Source of the DNA: Streptomyces sp. NBC_01497
GTDB lineage: Bacteria > Actinomycetota > Actinomycetes > Streptomycetales > Streptomycetaceae
Reading direction: 5' to 3'
Assembly (NCBI RefSeq): GCF_036250695.1
Contig: NZ_CP109427.1
Coordinates: forward strand, 682,001 to 746,000
Length of the DNA: 64,000 bases
In this document: piece by piece, positions 42,121-49,004 of the stretch
How positions within the stretch are numbered: position 1 is the stretch's first letter
Layout: the number at the start of each line of letters is the position of its first letter
The notes under the pieces: generated by a model
What the model was told of the DNA's origin: nothing
What the model saw: only the letters and a program-made list of their open reading frames with translations
Database searches by the model: none
Position numbers and translations under genes: made by a program

Positions 42121-43440
42121 TCACCTCCTGCCCGCTCCCGTGATGGCGCCGGCGGCCGGTGACGACGACTCCAGCGGTACCGCGCCCGAGCGGACCAGGC
42201 CGAGCTGGACCGCCTGCCGGGGCAGCGCGGCGTCCAGCAGCCAGTCCGCGGCGACCCGCACCCGGTTGCCGGGCATGGCGGCCAGGTGGTAGCCGCGCGT
42301 CACCGCACCGGCGAGGGGCCCGGACAGCGGCACACCGAGCGGATTGGCGGCCGCCTGGGCGCCGCCGAGATCCACGACGAATCCGAGGTCGCTGTGCTTG
42401 TACAGCTCGCGATGACCGTCCCCGAGCGAGGCCGCGACGTTGCGGCCCGCCACCTTGCCCTGCCGGGACGAGTGCTGTGCGGTCATCGGGGTGTACTGGC
42501 CCGGCCGCGTCAGATCCGGCACGGCGGCGGCGTCGCCGCACGCGAACACTTCGGGCCGGCCCGGTACGTTCAGCGCCGCGTCGACCACGAGCCTGCCGTG
42601 TTCGACCGGCAGCCCGAGTTCGGAGACCAGCGGGTCGGGCCGTACCCCCACGCACCACACGAGGGTGCGGGTGCAGATGTGGTCACCGTCGTCGAGCGTG
42701 ATGCCGTCGTGGGTGGCCTCCGCGACGGAGGTACCCGTGCGCACCTCGACCCCCCGCCGCCGCAGAACCTGGTCCGCGGTCTCGGACAGGCGGTGGTCGA
42801 GCTCCGGCAGGACCCGCGACGCGATGTCCAGCAGGAGCCAGCGCGGCTTGCCGCCCTGGCGCCACACGCGCTGCTTGCGTACGAGCGCGTCGGTGAACAT
42901 CTTTCCCTGGGCGGCCACCTCGGTGCCGGTGTACCCGGCGCCCACCACGACGAATGTGGAACGGGCCGCGCACTCGCGCCGGTCGTCGGTGGCGGCGGCC
43001 AGTTCGATCTGCCGGGTCACGTGGTCCCGCAGGTACAGGGCCTCGGCGAGACCGCGGAAACCGTGCGCGTGCTCGGCCACACCGGGGATCGGCAGCAGCT
43101 TGTTGACGCTGCCGACGGTCAGCACCAGCCGGTCGTAGGACAGAGTGCCGCGCCGGCCCTCGGGGTCCGTGTAGCCGACGCGGCCCGCCTCCAGGTCGAT
43201 GTCGTCGGCCAGGCCGAGCACGAGCCGTACGCGCGGCAGGGTCCCCGGCAGGGAGACCGTGACCCGGCGGGGCTCCAGGACGCCCGCGGCCACCTGGGGC
43301 AGCAGCGGCAGATAGAGGAAGTAGTCGGTCGGGTTGAGCAGGACGATCTCCACCCGGTCCCCCATCCGGTGGCTGAGGGTCCGCGCCGTCTCGTACCCGG
43401 CGAATCCCGCTCCGACGATGACGATTCGTTGTCGGCTCAC
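42121..43440 (-). CDS. ndh: Type II NADH dehydrogenase (NDH-2)-like FAD oxidoreductase
   Basis: The 439-residue protein has two dinucleotide-binding motifs, IVIVGAGFAGYE (FAD, N-terminal) and VVVGAGYTGTE (NADH, ~170), plus VFACGDAAAVPD and a C-terminal helix suited for membrane association. NDH-2 oxidises NADH and reduces menaquinone without pumping protons. The start is GTG with GGAG 6 bases before it. The gene lies upstream of, and in line with, transketolase (269 bases apart). Together with the phosphoketolase genes it suggests a redox-balancing role. Other quinone-reducing FAD enzymes of this family are an alternative. Confidence 0.9.
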   Translation of the reverse strand: MSRQRIVIVGAGFAGYETARTLSHRMGDRVEIVLLNPTDYFLYLPLLPQVAAGVLEPRRVTVSLPGTLPRVRLVLGLADDIDLEAGRVGYTDPEGRRGTLSYDRLVLTVGSVNKLLPIPGVAEHAHGFRGLAEALYLRDHVTRQIELAAATDDRRECAARSTFVVVGAGYTGTEVAAQGKMFTDALVRKQRVWRQGGKPRWLLLDIASRVLPELDHRLSETADQVLRRRGVEVRTGTSVAEATHDGITLDDGDHICTRTLVWCVGVRPDPLVSELGLPVEHGRLVVDAALNVPGRPEVFACGDAAAVPDLTRPGQYTPMTAQHSSRQGKVAGRNVAASLGDGHRELYKHSDLGFVVDLGGAQAAANPLGVPLSGPLAGAVTRGYHLAAMPGNRVRVAADWLLDAALPRQAVQLGLVRSGAVPLESSSPAAGAITGAGRR

Positions 43441-43788
43441 GCTCGGCTCCGGTCGTTGCTTCCGGTCGCTGGCATTCCCGCCGGCGCTCCGTGCCGGCGC
43501 TCCTGGGCGGCGTCAGTCGCCGGCTTCCCGGTCCGCGCCGGGGACAGTCCGCGACGTTCACTGACGGAACCACCGCGTGCCCAAGGCGGCGGGGGGCAAA
43601 CACCCGGGGCACCCGACCTGCGGTTTGACAGCACCCGGTTTGGTGGCAGCGTTGTTCTAGGGACAGTCGTCGGCGATCACGGAAACCTGCCGCCGATCGC
43701 CGCCGAGCGGCCGCCGGACAGCTGCGGATAGGACCGGCCGCGCCGGGTAGTGGGGCTGAACGCAATCGGACTCGACGAGGTGATCCAC
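43441..43788. other. Divergent promoter region (NDH-2 / DUF5709)
   Basis: 348 bases between divergent genes. A perfect TTGACA (43625-43630) faces the DUF5709 gene but lacks a well-spaced -10; TAGGGA at 43658 is 27 bases away. Nothing else is recognised. Confidence 0.4.
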
Positions 43789-44262
43789 GTGACCGGGGAG
43801 AACAGTGACCCCATGGCCGACGACGTCTACCAGCCCGACGGTGACGCCGACGTGACGGAGGACGAGGGCATCCTCGATCCGGAGGACACCCTGAGCGACC
43901 GCGGCTCGGACCCGTACGACGAGGGCTTCTCGCCGCCCGAGCGTCCACTCGGCCTCGATGAGGGCACGACGGCCGAGGAGCAGCACGAGGGCGAGAGCCT
44001 GGACGAGCGGCTGGCCGAGGAGGTACCGGACACGCCCGTGCCACAGGGCGACGGCGTCGGCGACCTGGACGGCGGGGACGGCGAGGTGCGCGACGACGAG
44101 GTCGGCGGCCCCCGCTCGGGACGCCTGGTGGCCCCTGACGAGGGAGCGCACACGGACGCCGAGAAGGACATGATCGCGGAGGACGTCGGCATCGACGGAG
44201 CGGCGGCCTCCGCCGAGGAGGCGGCCGTTCACCTGGTGGACGAGGGGGACGACGCGACCTGA
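43789..44262 (+). CDS. DUF5709 family acidic protein
   Basis: The 157-residue, strongly acidic protein matches DUF5709: VYQPDGDADVTEDEGILDPEDTL, PPERPLGLDEGTTAEEQHEGESLDERLAEEVPD, GRLVAPDEG, and the end block EDVGIDGAAASAEEAAVHLV. No membrane segment or enzyme motif is seen; the function is unknown. GTG 43789 is preferred over an upstream ATG (no ribosome site) and a later ATG at 43813 (spacing too long), because GAGG lies 9 bases upstream of it. Proteins of this family occur near stress genes in Streptomyces. Confidence 0.8.
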   Translation: MTGENSDPMADDVYQPDGDADVTEDEGILDPEDTLSDRGSDPYDEGFSPPERPLGLDEGTTAEEQHEGESLDERLAEEVPDTPVPQGDGVGDLDGGDGEVRDDEVGGPRSGRLVAPDEGAHTDAEKDMIAEDVGIDGAAASAEEAAVHLVDEGDDAT

Positions 44263-44455
44263 CGCGGCCTCTTGTGCGCTCCCGCGTGCGGCGCTGACGG
44301 TCTTCCGTCCCGCTGCGTACTGCCGTCCCGCTGCATGACGCGCCGACGCCGCGGTGCCCCGTACCCTGCGGATTCCCGGGAGACCCGGAGCCGTGCGAGG
44401 AGGTGCGGGGCATCGCTGCGCGAGGTGCGCTGCTCGCTGTGCGAGGTGCGCCGTG

Positions 44456-45001
44456 TCAGGCCGGCGTGGGGACGCGGGTGTGGGAAGGGGCGTCGGGAGC
44501 GGCATCGTCGGCCGGGTGCGTGTCGGCGACCGCCACGGGCGTCGGGCCGGCGAGGGACGGGTGACGCAGGGCCGCGTCGATCAGAGTGAGCGGGAGGGAC
44601 GGGACCCGCGGAACGGACACCGGCGCCTCGACGCTGCGCGTGAACCACACCACTTTGCCGTCGGTGGTCGCACAGCTGCCCCAGCTGTCGCTGAGTGCCG
44701 CGACCCGGGCGAGCCCGCCGCCCCCCGCGGCGAGCGGGCGGGGCATGCGCTCTCCGCCGTCCTCCACGGACGCCGTCAGCAGGCGCCCGCTCCAGCGGAG
44801 TTGGAGGACACACGGAGTGCCCTCCCCGACATGACGGTGGACATTGGTCAGCAGTTCGTCGATTCCCCTGCACACGGCCCCGACGTGCAGGTCGAGCCTC
44901 CAGTGCCGGAGGTGGGCGGCGACGATGCGGCAGATCTGGGGTACGCGCTCCTCGGAGGCGTGCAATTCCAGCTCGTAGTGACGGTCGAGTGGAACTGTCA
45001 T
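44456..45001 (-). CDS. Small HATPase-type regulatory kinase (anti-sigma-like)
   Basis: The 181-residue protein has a HATPase_c core of the anti-sigma/SpoIIAB-like group found in large numbers in Streptomyces: GIDELLTNVHRHVG (N-box), VEDGGERMPRP in place of the usual DxGxG (G1), and GGGGLARVAALSDSWG (G2), then a long Pro/Ala-rich tail. The second motif is altered, so ATP binding may be weak. Such proteins bind or phosphorylate anti-anti-sigma STAS proteins. ATG 45001 follows GAGGAG. The STAS protein at 23097 is a possible but unproven partner. Confidence 0.82.
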   Translation of the reverse strand: MTVPLDRHYELELHASEERVPQICRIVAAHLRHWRLDLHVGAVCRGIDELLTNVHRHVGEGTPCVLQLRWSGRLLTASVEDGGERMPRPLAAGGGGLARVAALSDSWGSCATTDGKVVWFTRSVEAPVSVPRVPSLPLTLIDAALRHPSLAGPTPVAVADTHPADDAAPDAPSHTRVPTPA

Positions 45002-45308
45002 GTTTCAGGCTCCTCACAGAGAGGCCCACGTGCTTCACATCGTCAAAAACCAACGACCCCCGAGCACGAAACGTGAGCAACAGCCACTTCTGGGTCACTC
45101 TCAGCGTCACCCTGCTGGGCCGAATGCGCAACACGATCATCCGCGCACCCTCGGTCACCGGGTCCCGGGACCACCTGTCCCGGCGCGCGGGCGGAGCGCC
45201 CTTCCGGCGTGTGCGGACGCCCCGCTCACCCTCCCCGGTTGAGGGGCCCGCGGGCCCGGGGCCCGCCGCACGCGTCCTGCCGTGCGGTGCCCGGGCCCTC
45301 CGCCATTT
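45002..45308. other. Intergenic region with GC palindrome
   Basis: 307 bases between two minus-strand genes. The palindrome GGGCCCGCGGGCCC (45244-45257) lies 52 bases past the stop of the upstream gene and could act as a terminator. The right-hand part, less GC-rich near 45045-45075, is the likely promoter side of the HATPase gene. Confidence 0.4.
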
Positions 45309-45689
45309 TCACCTGCTCGCGAGCCGCAGCTGCACTTCCTGCTCCTGGTCGCCGGACGAGGTGCCCACGACGCGCACGGCGAAGGCCGACGACAGGGTCC
45401 CGCACAGTCCTTCGACGGCCTGGTAGCCCCCTTGCAGGACCGCGGTGACCGGTGCGCCCAGCTCCACGGGGCGCGGCTCCTCGCGCCGGTCCGTGGTGTC
45501 GAACGTGGCGCTCCAGACCGTCGTCCTGCCGCCGCTGTCCGGCGCCTGAGGGGTGTCGCCGCGGTCGCGGTCGGAAGCGTAGGCCGTGTGCAGCACGCCG
45601 AAGACGGCGTGGGCGTCCGCCGGCGCGGAACCGGTGAGTTCCACCGCCACCTCCGCCGCCGTGTGCGCGGAGGGTTCCGTGCTGGTCAT
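45309..45689 (-). CDS. Conserved hypothetical protein
   Basis: The 126-residue protein starts AEVAVELTGSAPADAHAVFGVL and ends with SSGDQEQEVQLRLASR; the centre has PVTAVLQGGYQAVEGL. It is soluble with an alpha/beta pattern (two strand–helix units). It resembles hypothetical proteins I have seen in other streptomycetes, but I cannot name a family or function. An AAGGAG ribosome site precedes the ATG. It is a single-gene unit divergent from the VOC gene. Confidence 0.7.
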   Translation of the reverse strand: MTSTEPSAHTAAEVAVELTGSAPADAHAVFGVLHTAYASDRDRGDTPQAPDSGGRTTVWSATFDTTDRREEPRPVELGAPVTAVLQGGYQAVEGLCGTLSSAFAVRVVGTSSGDQEQEVQLRLASR

Positions 45690-45799
45690 GGCTGTCTCCT
45701 TCCGTTCGCCGGCCGGGGTGAGTCCCCCGGCCCGGGGCGAGTACCCGGGCCGGGGCCCCGCAACCGTGTCCCCGTACGGGCCGGGGGTAGACGGACTCC

Positions 45800-46177
45800 A
45801 TGACCGTCACGAAGACCACCGTGCTCGTACTGGACGCCGCGGAGCCCGCGGAGCTGGCCGACTTCTACGCCGCTTTCCTCGGCGGCCGCACGAAGCCGGG
45901 CGAGGACCCCGACTTCATCGAGGTCCTCGGCGACGGCGTGCGCCTCGCCGTACGCAAGGACCACGGCTACGCGCCGCCGAGCTGGCCGCGCCCCGAGACG
46001 TCGCAGCAGGCGCATCTGCGTGTCCTGGTGGAGCGGGCCGACATCGACGAGGCGGAGCGTGAGCTGATCGCGCTGGGCGCCCGGCCGCTGGACACCAAGG
46101 ACAACGGCGGGCCCCGGGACACCCGGATCTACTCCGACCCGGCGGGGCACTCGTTCACCCTGGCCGTGCATATGTGA
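45800..46177 (+). CDS. VOC-family (glyoxalase/dioxygenase fold) protein
   Basis: The 125-residue protein has two beta-alpha-beta-beta-beta units: VLVLDAAEPAELADFYAAFLGGR and LRVLVERADIDEAERELIALGARPLD… RIYSDPAGHSFTLAV. The glutamate/His pattern needed for metal binding is incomplete, as in many Streptomyces VOC proteins of this 'DxxxPxxLAxFY' subgroup. Their roles range from resistance to unknown; no partner gene indicates which. The ribosome site before the ATG is weak. Confidence 0.85.
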   Translation: MTVTKTTVLVLDAAEPAELADFYAAFLGGRTKPGEDPDFIEVLGDGVRLAVRKDHGYAPPSWPRPETSQQAHLRVLVERADIDEAERELIALGARPLDTKDNGGPRDTRIYSDPAGHSFTLAVHM

Positions 46178-46497
46178 GGCCATGGCCGTCGCGTGGATGA
46201 GCCCGCAGCGGCACCTGCGCGGCCCGTGACCGCGCCGTACGCTCCCGTGCGGCCGTGCGGCCGTGAACACGCCTGCGGCACCTGGGCGGGGCCCAAGACG
46301 GCTCCGGGAGGTCCGGACGGGCGCGGGGTGAGCGCGTGAGGCGGCTCCGCACCCCGACGAGGTGTCCGCAGGAGATGCGTCGGCGCCGTCCTCGCTCCGC
46401 GGCCCGGGTCGGTCGGGCGGGACGCGGGGACGGCGCCGGTGCCGCGTGCGGCAGATGACGAAGGCCGCCGTGCGGGGGCCTTACGGGGCTTCGGCGC
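46178..46497. other. Convergent intergenic region
   Basis: 320 bases between the VOC and DJ-1/PfpI genes. Apart from the AAGGCC/GGCCTT hairpin near its right end, and short repeats of GTGCGGCC, nothing is recognised. Confidence 0.4.
46461..46482 (-). terminator. Hairpin after the DJ-1/PfpI gene
   Basis: AAGGCC (46461-46466) and GGCCTT (46477-46482) pair around a 10-base loop, 15 bases past the stop; a moderate terminator candidate. Confidence 0.35.
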
Positions 46498-47031
46498 TCA
46501 GCCGCCGAACTGGATGATGAAGGCCTCGCAGAACGCCTTCAGATCCCCGGGGTTGCGGCTCGTGACGAGCGGACTCGGCGCGGCGGTGCAGACCTTGACC
46601 TGTTCGTCCACCCACGTGCCGCCCGCGTTGGTGATGTCGGTCCGCAGGCTCGGGTAGGACGTGAGCGTCCTGCCGCGCACCCGGTCGGCCTCGACGAGCG
46701 TCCACGGCGCGTGGCAGATCGCGGCGACGGGCTTGCCCGCCTCGAAGAAGGCGTCCACGAACCCGACGGCGGCCTTGTCCGTGCGCAGCGCGTCGGGGTT
46801 GGCGACACCGCCGGGCAGCACGAGGCCGTCGTAGTCACCGACGGACGCCTCGGCGACCGTGCGGTCGACCGCGAACGTGCGGGCCTTGTCGAGATGGTCG
46901 AACGCCTGGATGCGGCCGGGCTCCGTCGAGATCAGGTGGCACTCGCCGCCCACGTCGCCGACCGCCCGCCAGGGCTCGGTCAGCTCGACCTGTTCCACGC
47001 CCTCGGGAGCCATGAGAAAAGCGACTCGCAT
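46498..47031 (-). CDS. DJ-1/PfpI-family glutamine amidotransferase-like protein
   Basis: The 177-residue protein has the DJ-1/PfpI fold: RVAFLMAPEGVEQVEL with its N-terminal Glu, the strand YDGLVLPGGVANPDAL, and the nucleophile elbow VAAICHAPWTL with the reactive Cys. It ends with a C-terminal helix (LKAFCEAFIIQF). Members act as glyoxalase III/deglycases, chaperones or proteases towards damaged proteins. ATG 47031 is chosen over an in-frame GTG three codons upstream because AAAGGA is then well spaced. It is a monocistronic gene and probably part of the stress response. Confidence 0.88.
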   Translation of the reverse strand: MRVAFLMAPEGVEQVELTEPWRAVGDVGGECHLISTEPGRIQAFDHLDKARTFAVDRTVAEASVGDYDGLVLPGGVANPDALRTDKAAVGFVDAFFEAGKPVAAICHAPWTLVEADRVRGRTLTSYPSLRTDITNAGGTWVDEQVKVCTAAPSPLVTSRNPGDLKAFCEAFIIQFGG

Positions 47032-47132
47032 GTGATCCACGTCCTTTCCGCTCGCACGGATCGTGTGCGTGCAATGCCCGACCGTTCCGTGTGCCCAGCG
47101 CTGCCGGGCTCACACGGGGGACGGGCGTCGCC

Positions 47133-47594
47133 TCACGCGGAGCGGCCGGGCCCGACCAGCAGGATTCTCCCGGCTGAGCGGCTCGCCGTCGCGTCGAGGG
47201 CCGCCGCTGAGTGCCGCTCTGAGGGCGCGGACGGGGAGGCGGACGGCGCCGGGGCCGCCGACGGGGACTGTCGGGGGACGCCGGGAGCGGCGGGGACGAC
47301 GGGAGCAGGGCGCGGCGCGACCAGCTGCGGGTCGACGGTGAGGGTGGAGGCACCGAGGGGCTCGGCGAGGGCCCGCAGCGCGGACTCGGCGAGCCTGATC
47401 CACGGCTGGTCGGCGCCGAGAGTGGCTTCGAGCAACCGGACAGAGGTGAAAGCGACCGCCGTACGCCCGCCGAGGGGCGTACGGAAGAGACGGACGCAGA
47501 ATCCTTCGGCGCCCGGCCGGACCGGTACGCACAGGGTCCCGGCCGGGGCCCGATGTGAGGGCTCGGCGTCTTCGGCGCTGGCAAGCTCCGACAT
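47133..47594 (-). CDS. SAV_915-family (SseB-like) protein
   Basis: The 153-residue protein has the short domain typical of the SAV_915/SseB-like group: TLCVPVRPGAEGFCVRLFRTPLGGRTAVAFTSVRLLEATLG followed by IRLAESALRALAEPLGASTLTVDPQLVAP. After that comes a Pro/Ala/Ser-rich, probably disordered tail. ATG 47594 follows AGGAG by 8 bases; the longer upstream frame lacks a ribosome site. Family members are frequent in Streptomyces, sometimes next to type VII or regulatory genes; the function is unknown. Confidence 0.78.
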   Translation of the reverse strand: MSELASAEDAEPSHRAPAGTLCVPVRPGAEGFCVRLFRTPLGGRTAVAFTSVRLLEATLGADQPWIRLAESALRALAEPLGASTLTVDPQLVAPRPAPVVPAAPGVPRQSPSAAPAPSASPSAPSERHSAAALDATASRSAGRILLVGPGRSA

Positions 47595-47822
47595 GGTGTC
47601 ACTCCTGATGACGGACGGAAGGCCCCGCTCCACGTGCGTGGTGGCGAGACGCAGTGACCACGATATGCCCCTGCCGCGGCACCGGATGCCACCCCCTGAT
47701 ACGGCCTTGACCCGTGCGGGTCCGTCCATGACGCGGTGTTGACGACGTCAGGCGCGCGTCAAGTCCGGGGCCGCCAACGTCAACCCTCCGTCAACGGCGG
47801 GCCCACGGGGACCACGGGTGTC

Positions 47823-47828
47823 TAAGGT
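47823..47828 (+). promoter_or_regulatory. -10 element of a probable leaderless transcript
   Basis: TAAGGT lies 7 bases before the ATG at 47836, the spacing typical of leaderless Streptomyces mRNAs, and no Shine-Dalgarno is present. A good -35 is not seen. Confidence 0.4.
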
Positions 47829-47835
47829 CACGCCC

Positions 47836-48444
47836 ATGGAGAAGGAGCACGCCGCACGGCGCCGGCGCATCCGCCCGCTGCGGGCCGTGCCGGTGGGCGA
47901 CGCCACCCGCGACGCGCCCGGTGTACCGGGCGGCCGGGCGGAGGCGACGCCGGTACGGGACGACAGGTGGTTCTCCGACGCCCGGACGGCCGTGGTCTGC
48001 GGGACCCTGCTGAGCGCGCTCCTGCTGGTGGTCGACGCGGCGACGGGTGGGCTTTCGACGGCCCATGCGGTGGCCTGGTGCGGCCTGGGTCTGCTGCTGT
48101 TCGTAGTGCTGGTGCCCCGCCGGGTACGGGCGGGCGCGGGCTGGGTGTCCTCCCGCGGGCTGCTGCGGGAGCAGCGGGTGAGGACGGACCGGCTGGTGTC
48201 GGTGCTCCTGGCCGGCGGGGTGGCGCAGCGGCTGGTGCTGCGGGACACGGACGGCGGGCGGATCGAGCTCGATCCCCGCAGGCTGCTGGCGGCGCCGCAG
48301 GTGTGGCACCGGGTGGAGGTGGACGCGCTCGGCTCACTGGAACGCGGCACTCTGTGCCAGGGCGGGGAGACGCTCCGGCGTGTCGGCCGGCATCTGGACG
48401 AGGAGACGGCCCGTACGGTCTTCCGCACGTCAGGGCTGCGCTGA
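47836..48444 (+). CDS. Membrane protein with PH-like C-terminal part
   Basis: The 202-residue protein has a basic N-terminus, two membrane helices (about residues 50-70, AVVCGTLLSALLLVVDAAT, and 78-95, AVAWCGLGLLLFVVLVP) and a C-terminal beta-rich part (~100-195: WVSSRGLLREQRVRTDRLVSVLLAGG … RLVLRDTDGGRIELDPRRL). This layout resembles small bacterial PH-like proteins. The function is unknown. The ATG is chosen from the leaderless arrangement (TAAGGT 7 bases before it); an in-frame GTG at 47818 lies inside the promoter. Confidence 0.7.
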   Translation: MEKEHAARRRRIRPLRAVPVGDATRDAPGVPGGRAEATPVRDDRWFSDARTAVVCGTLLSALLLVVDAATGGLSTAHAVAWCGLGLLLFVVLVPRRVRAGAGWVSSRGLLREQRVRTDRLVSVLLAGGVAQRLVLRDTDGGRIELDPRRLLAAPQVWHRVEVDALGSLERGTLCQGGETLRRVGRHLDEETARTVFRTSGLR

Positions 48445-49004
48445 TCGCCGGACGAGCCGCGGGCCCGTGCCCCGTCCGTCCCTTCTTCCTTTCTTCCTTT
48501 CTTCTGCCTTCGCGGCTCCTGGCCTCCCTATCCTCGCGCTTCCCAGCCCCTGCCGCGTGTCAGGCCCGCCCCCGGGCGGGTCCCGCGCGACGTCTGGCGA
48601 GGCCGAGGCGCCCGGCAGCCGCACGGTGCTCCCTCTCGCCCCGGCCCCTCTACGCACCGGTCGCCCGGGGACGACCGCCACGGATCGCGCCTCTCCTCGC
48701 GTCCTCGCGCTTGCGCTGTCACGGGGAATCGCCACCGTCATGCCCGTCCCTGGCTCCCCGTCAGCGTCGCCGCCCCCGCGTGGAAGCGGCCGGTCCGACG
48801 CCGGACGGGCCCCTGTACGACCGGCGCCGGGGCCCGGGGCCGGGCCGGCGCCTGTCCGTCCGCGGCCGGCGCCTGCGCGCAGCAGCCGCCCGCGCCGCGT
48901 GCCGAGACCTGACGGCTCGGAACGGATGCCCCGCTCGGAACGGATACCCCGCTCGCACGGAGCCGCGACGGGCCCCGGGGCCCGTAACGCAGGCGTGCGG
49001 GCGA
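48445..49004. other. 560-bp gap where a kdpE gene might be expected
   Basis: There is no convincing gene here. A pyrimidine-rich stretch (48480-48510, repeats of CTTCCTTT) and direct repeats around 48900-48960 (GGAACGGAT) are the only structure seen. The response regulator usually found beside kdpD is absent. Confidence 0.5.

Noticed and set aside
48430..48741. Possible small gene in the gap below kdpD
   Set aside because: The frame is dominated by Arg/Gly/Pro, has no ribosome site and shows no similarity in character to KdpE.
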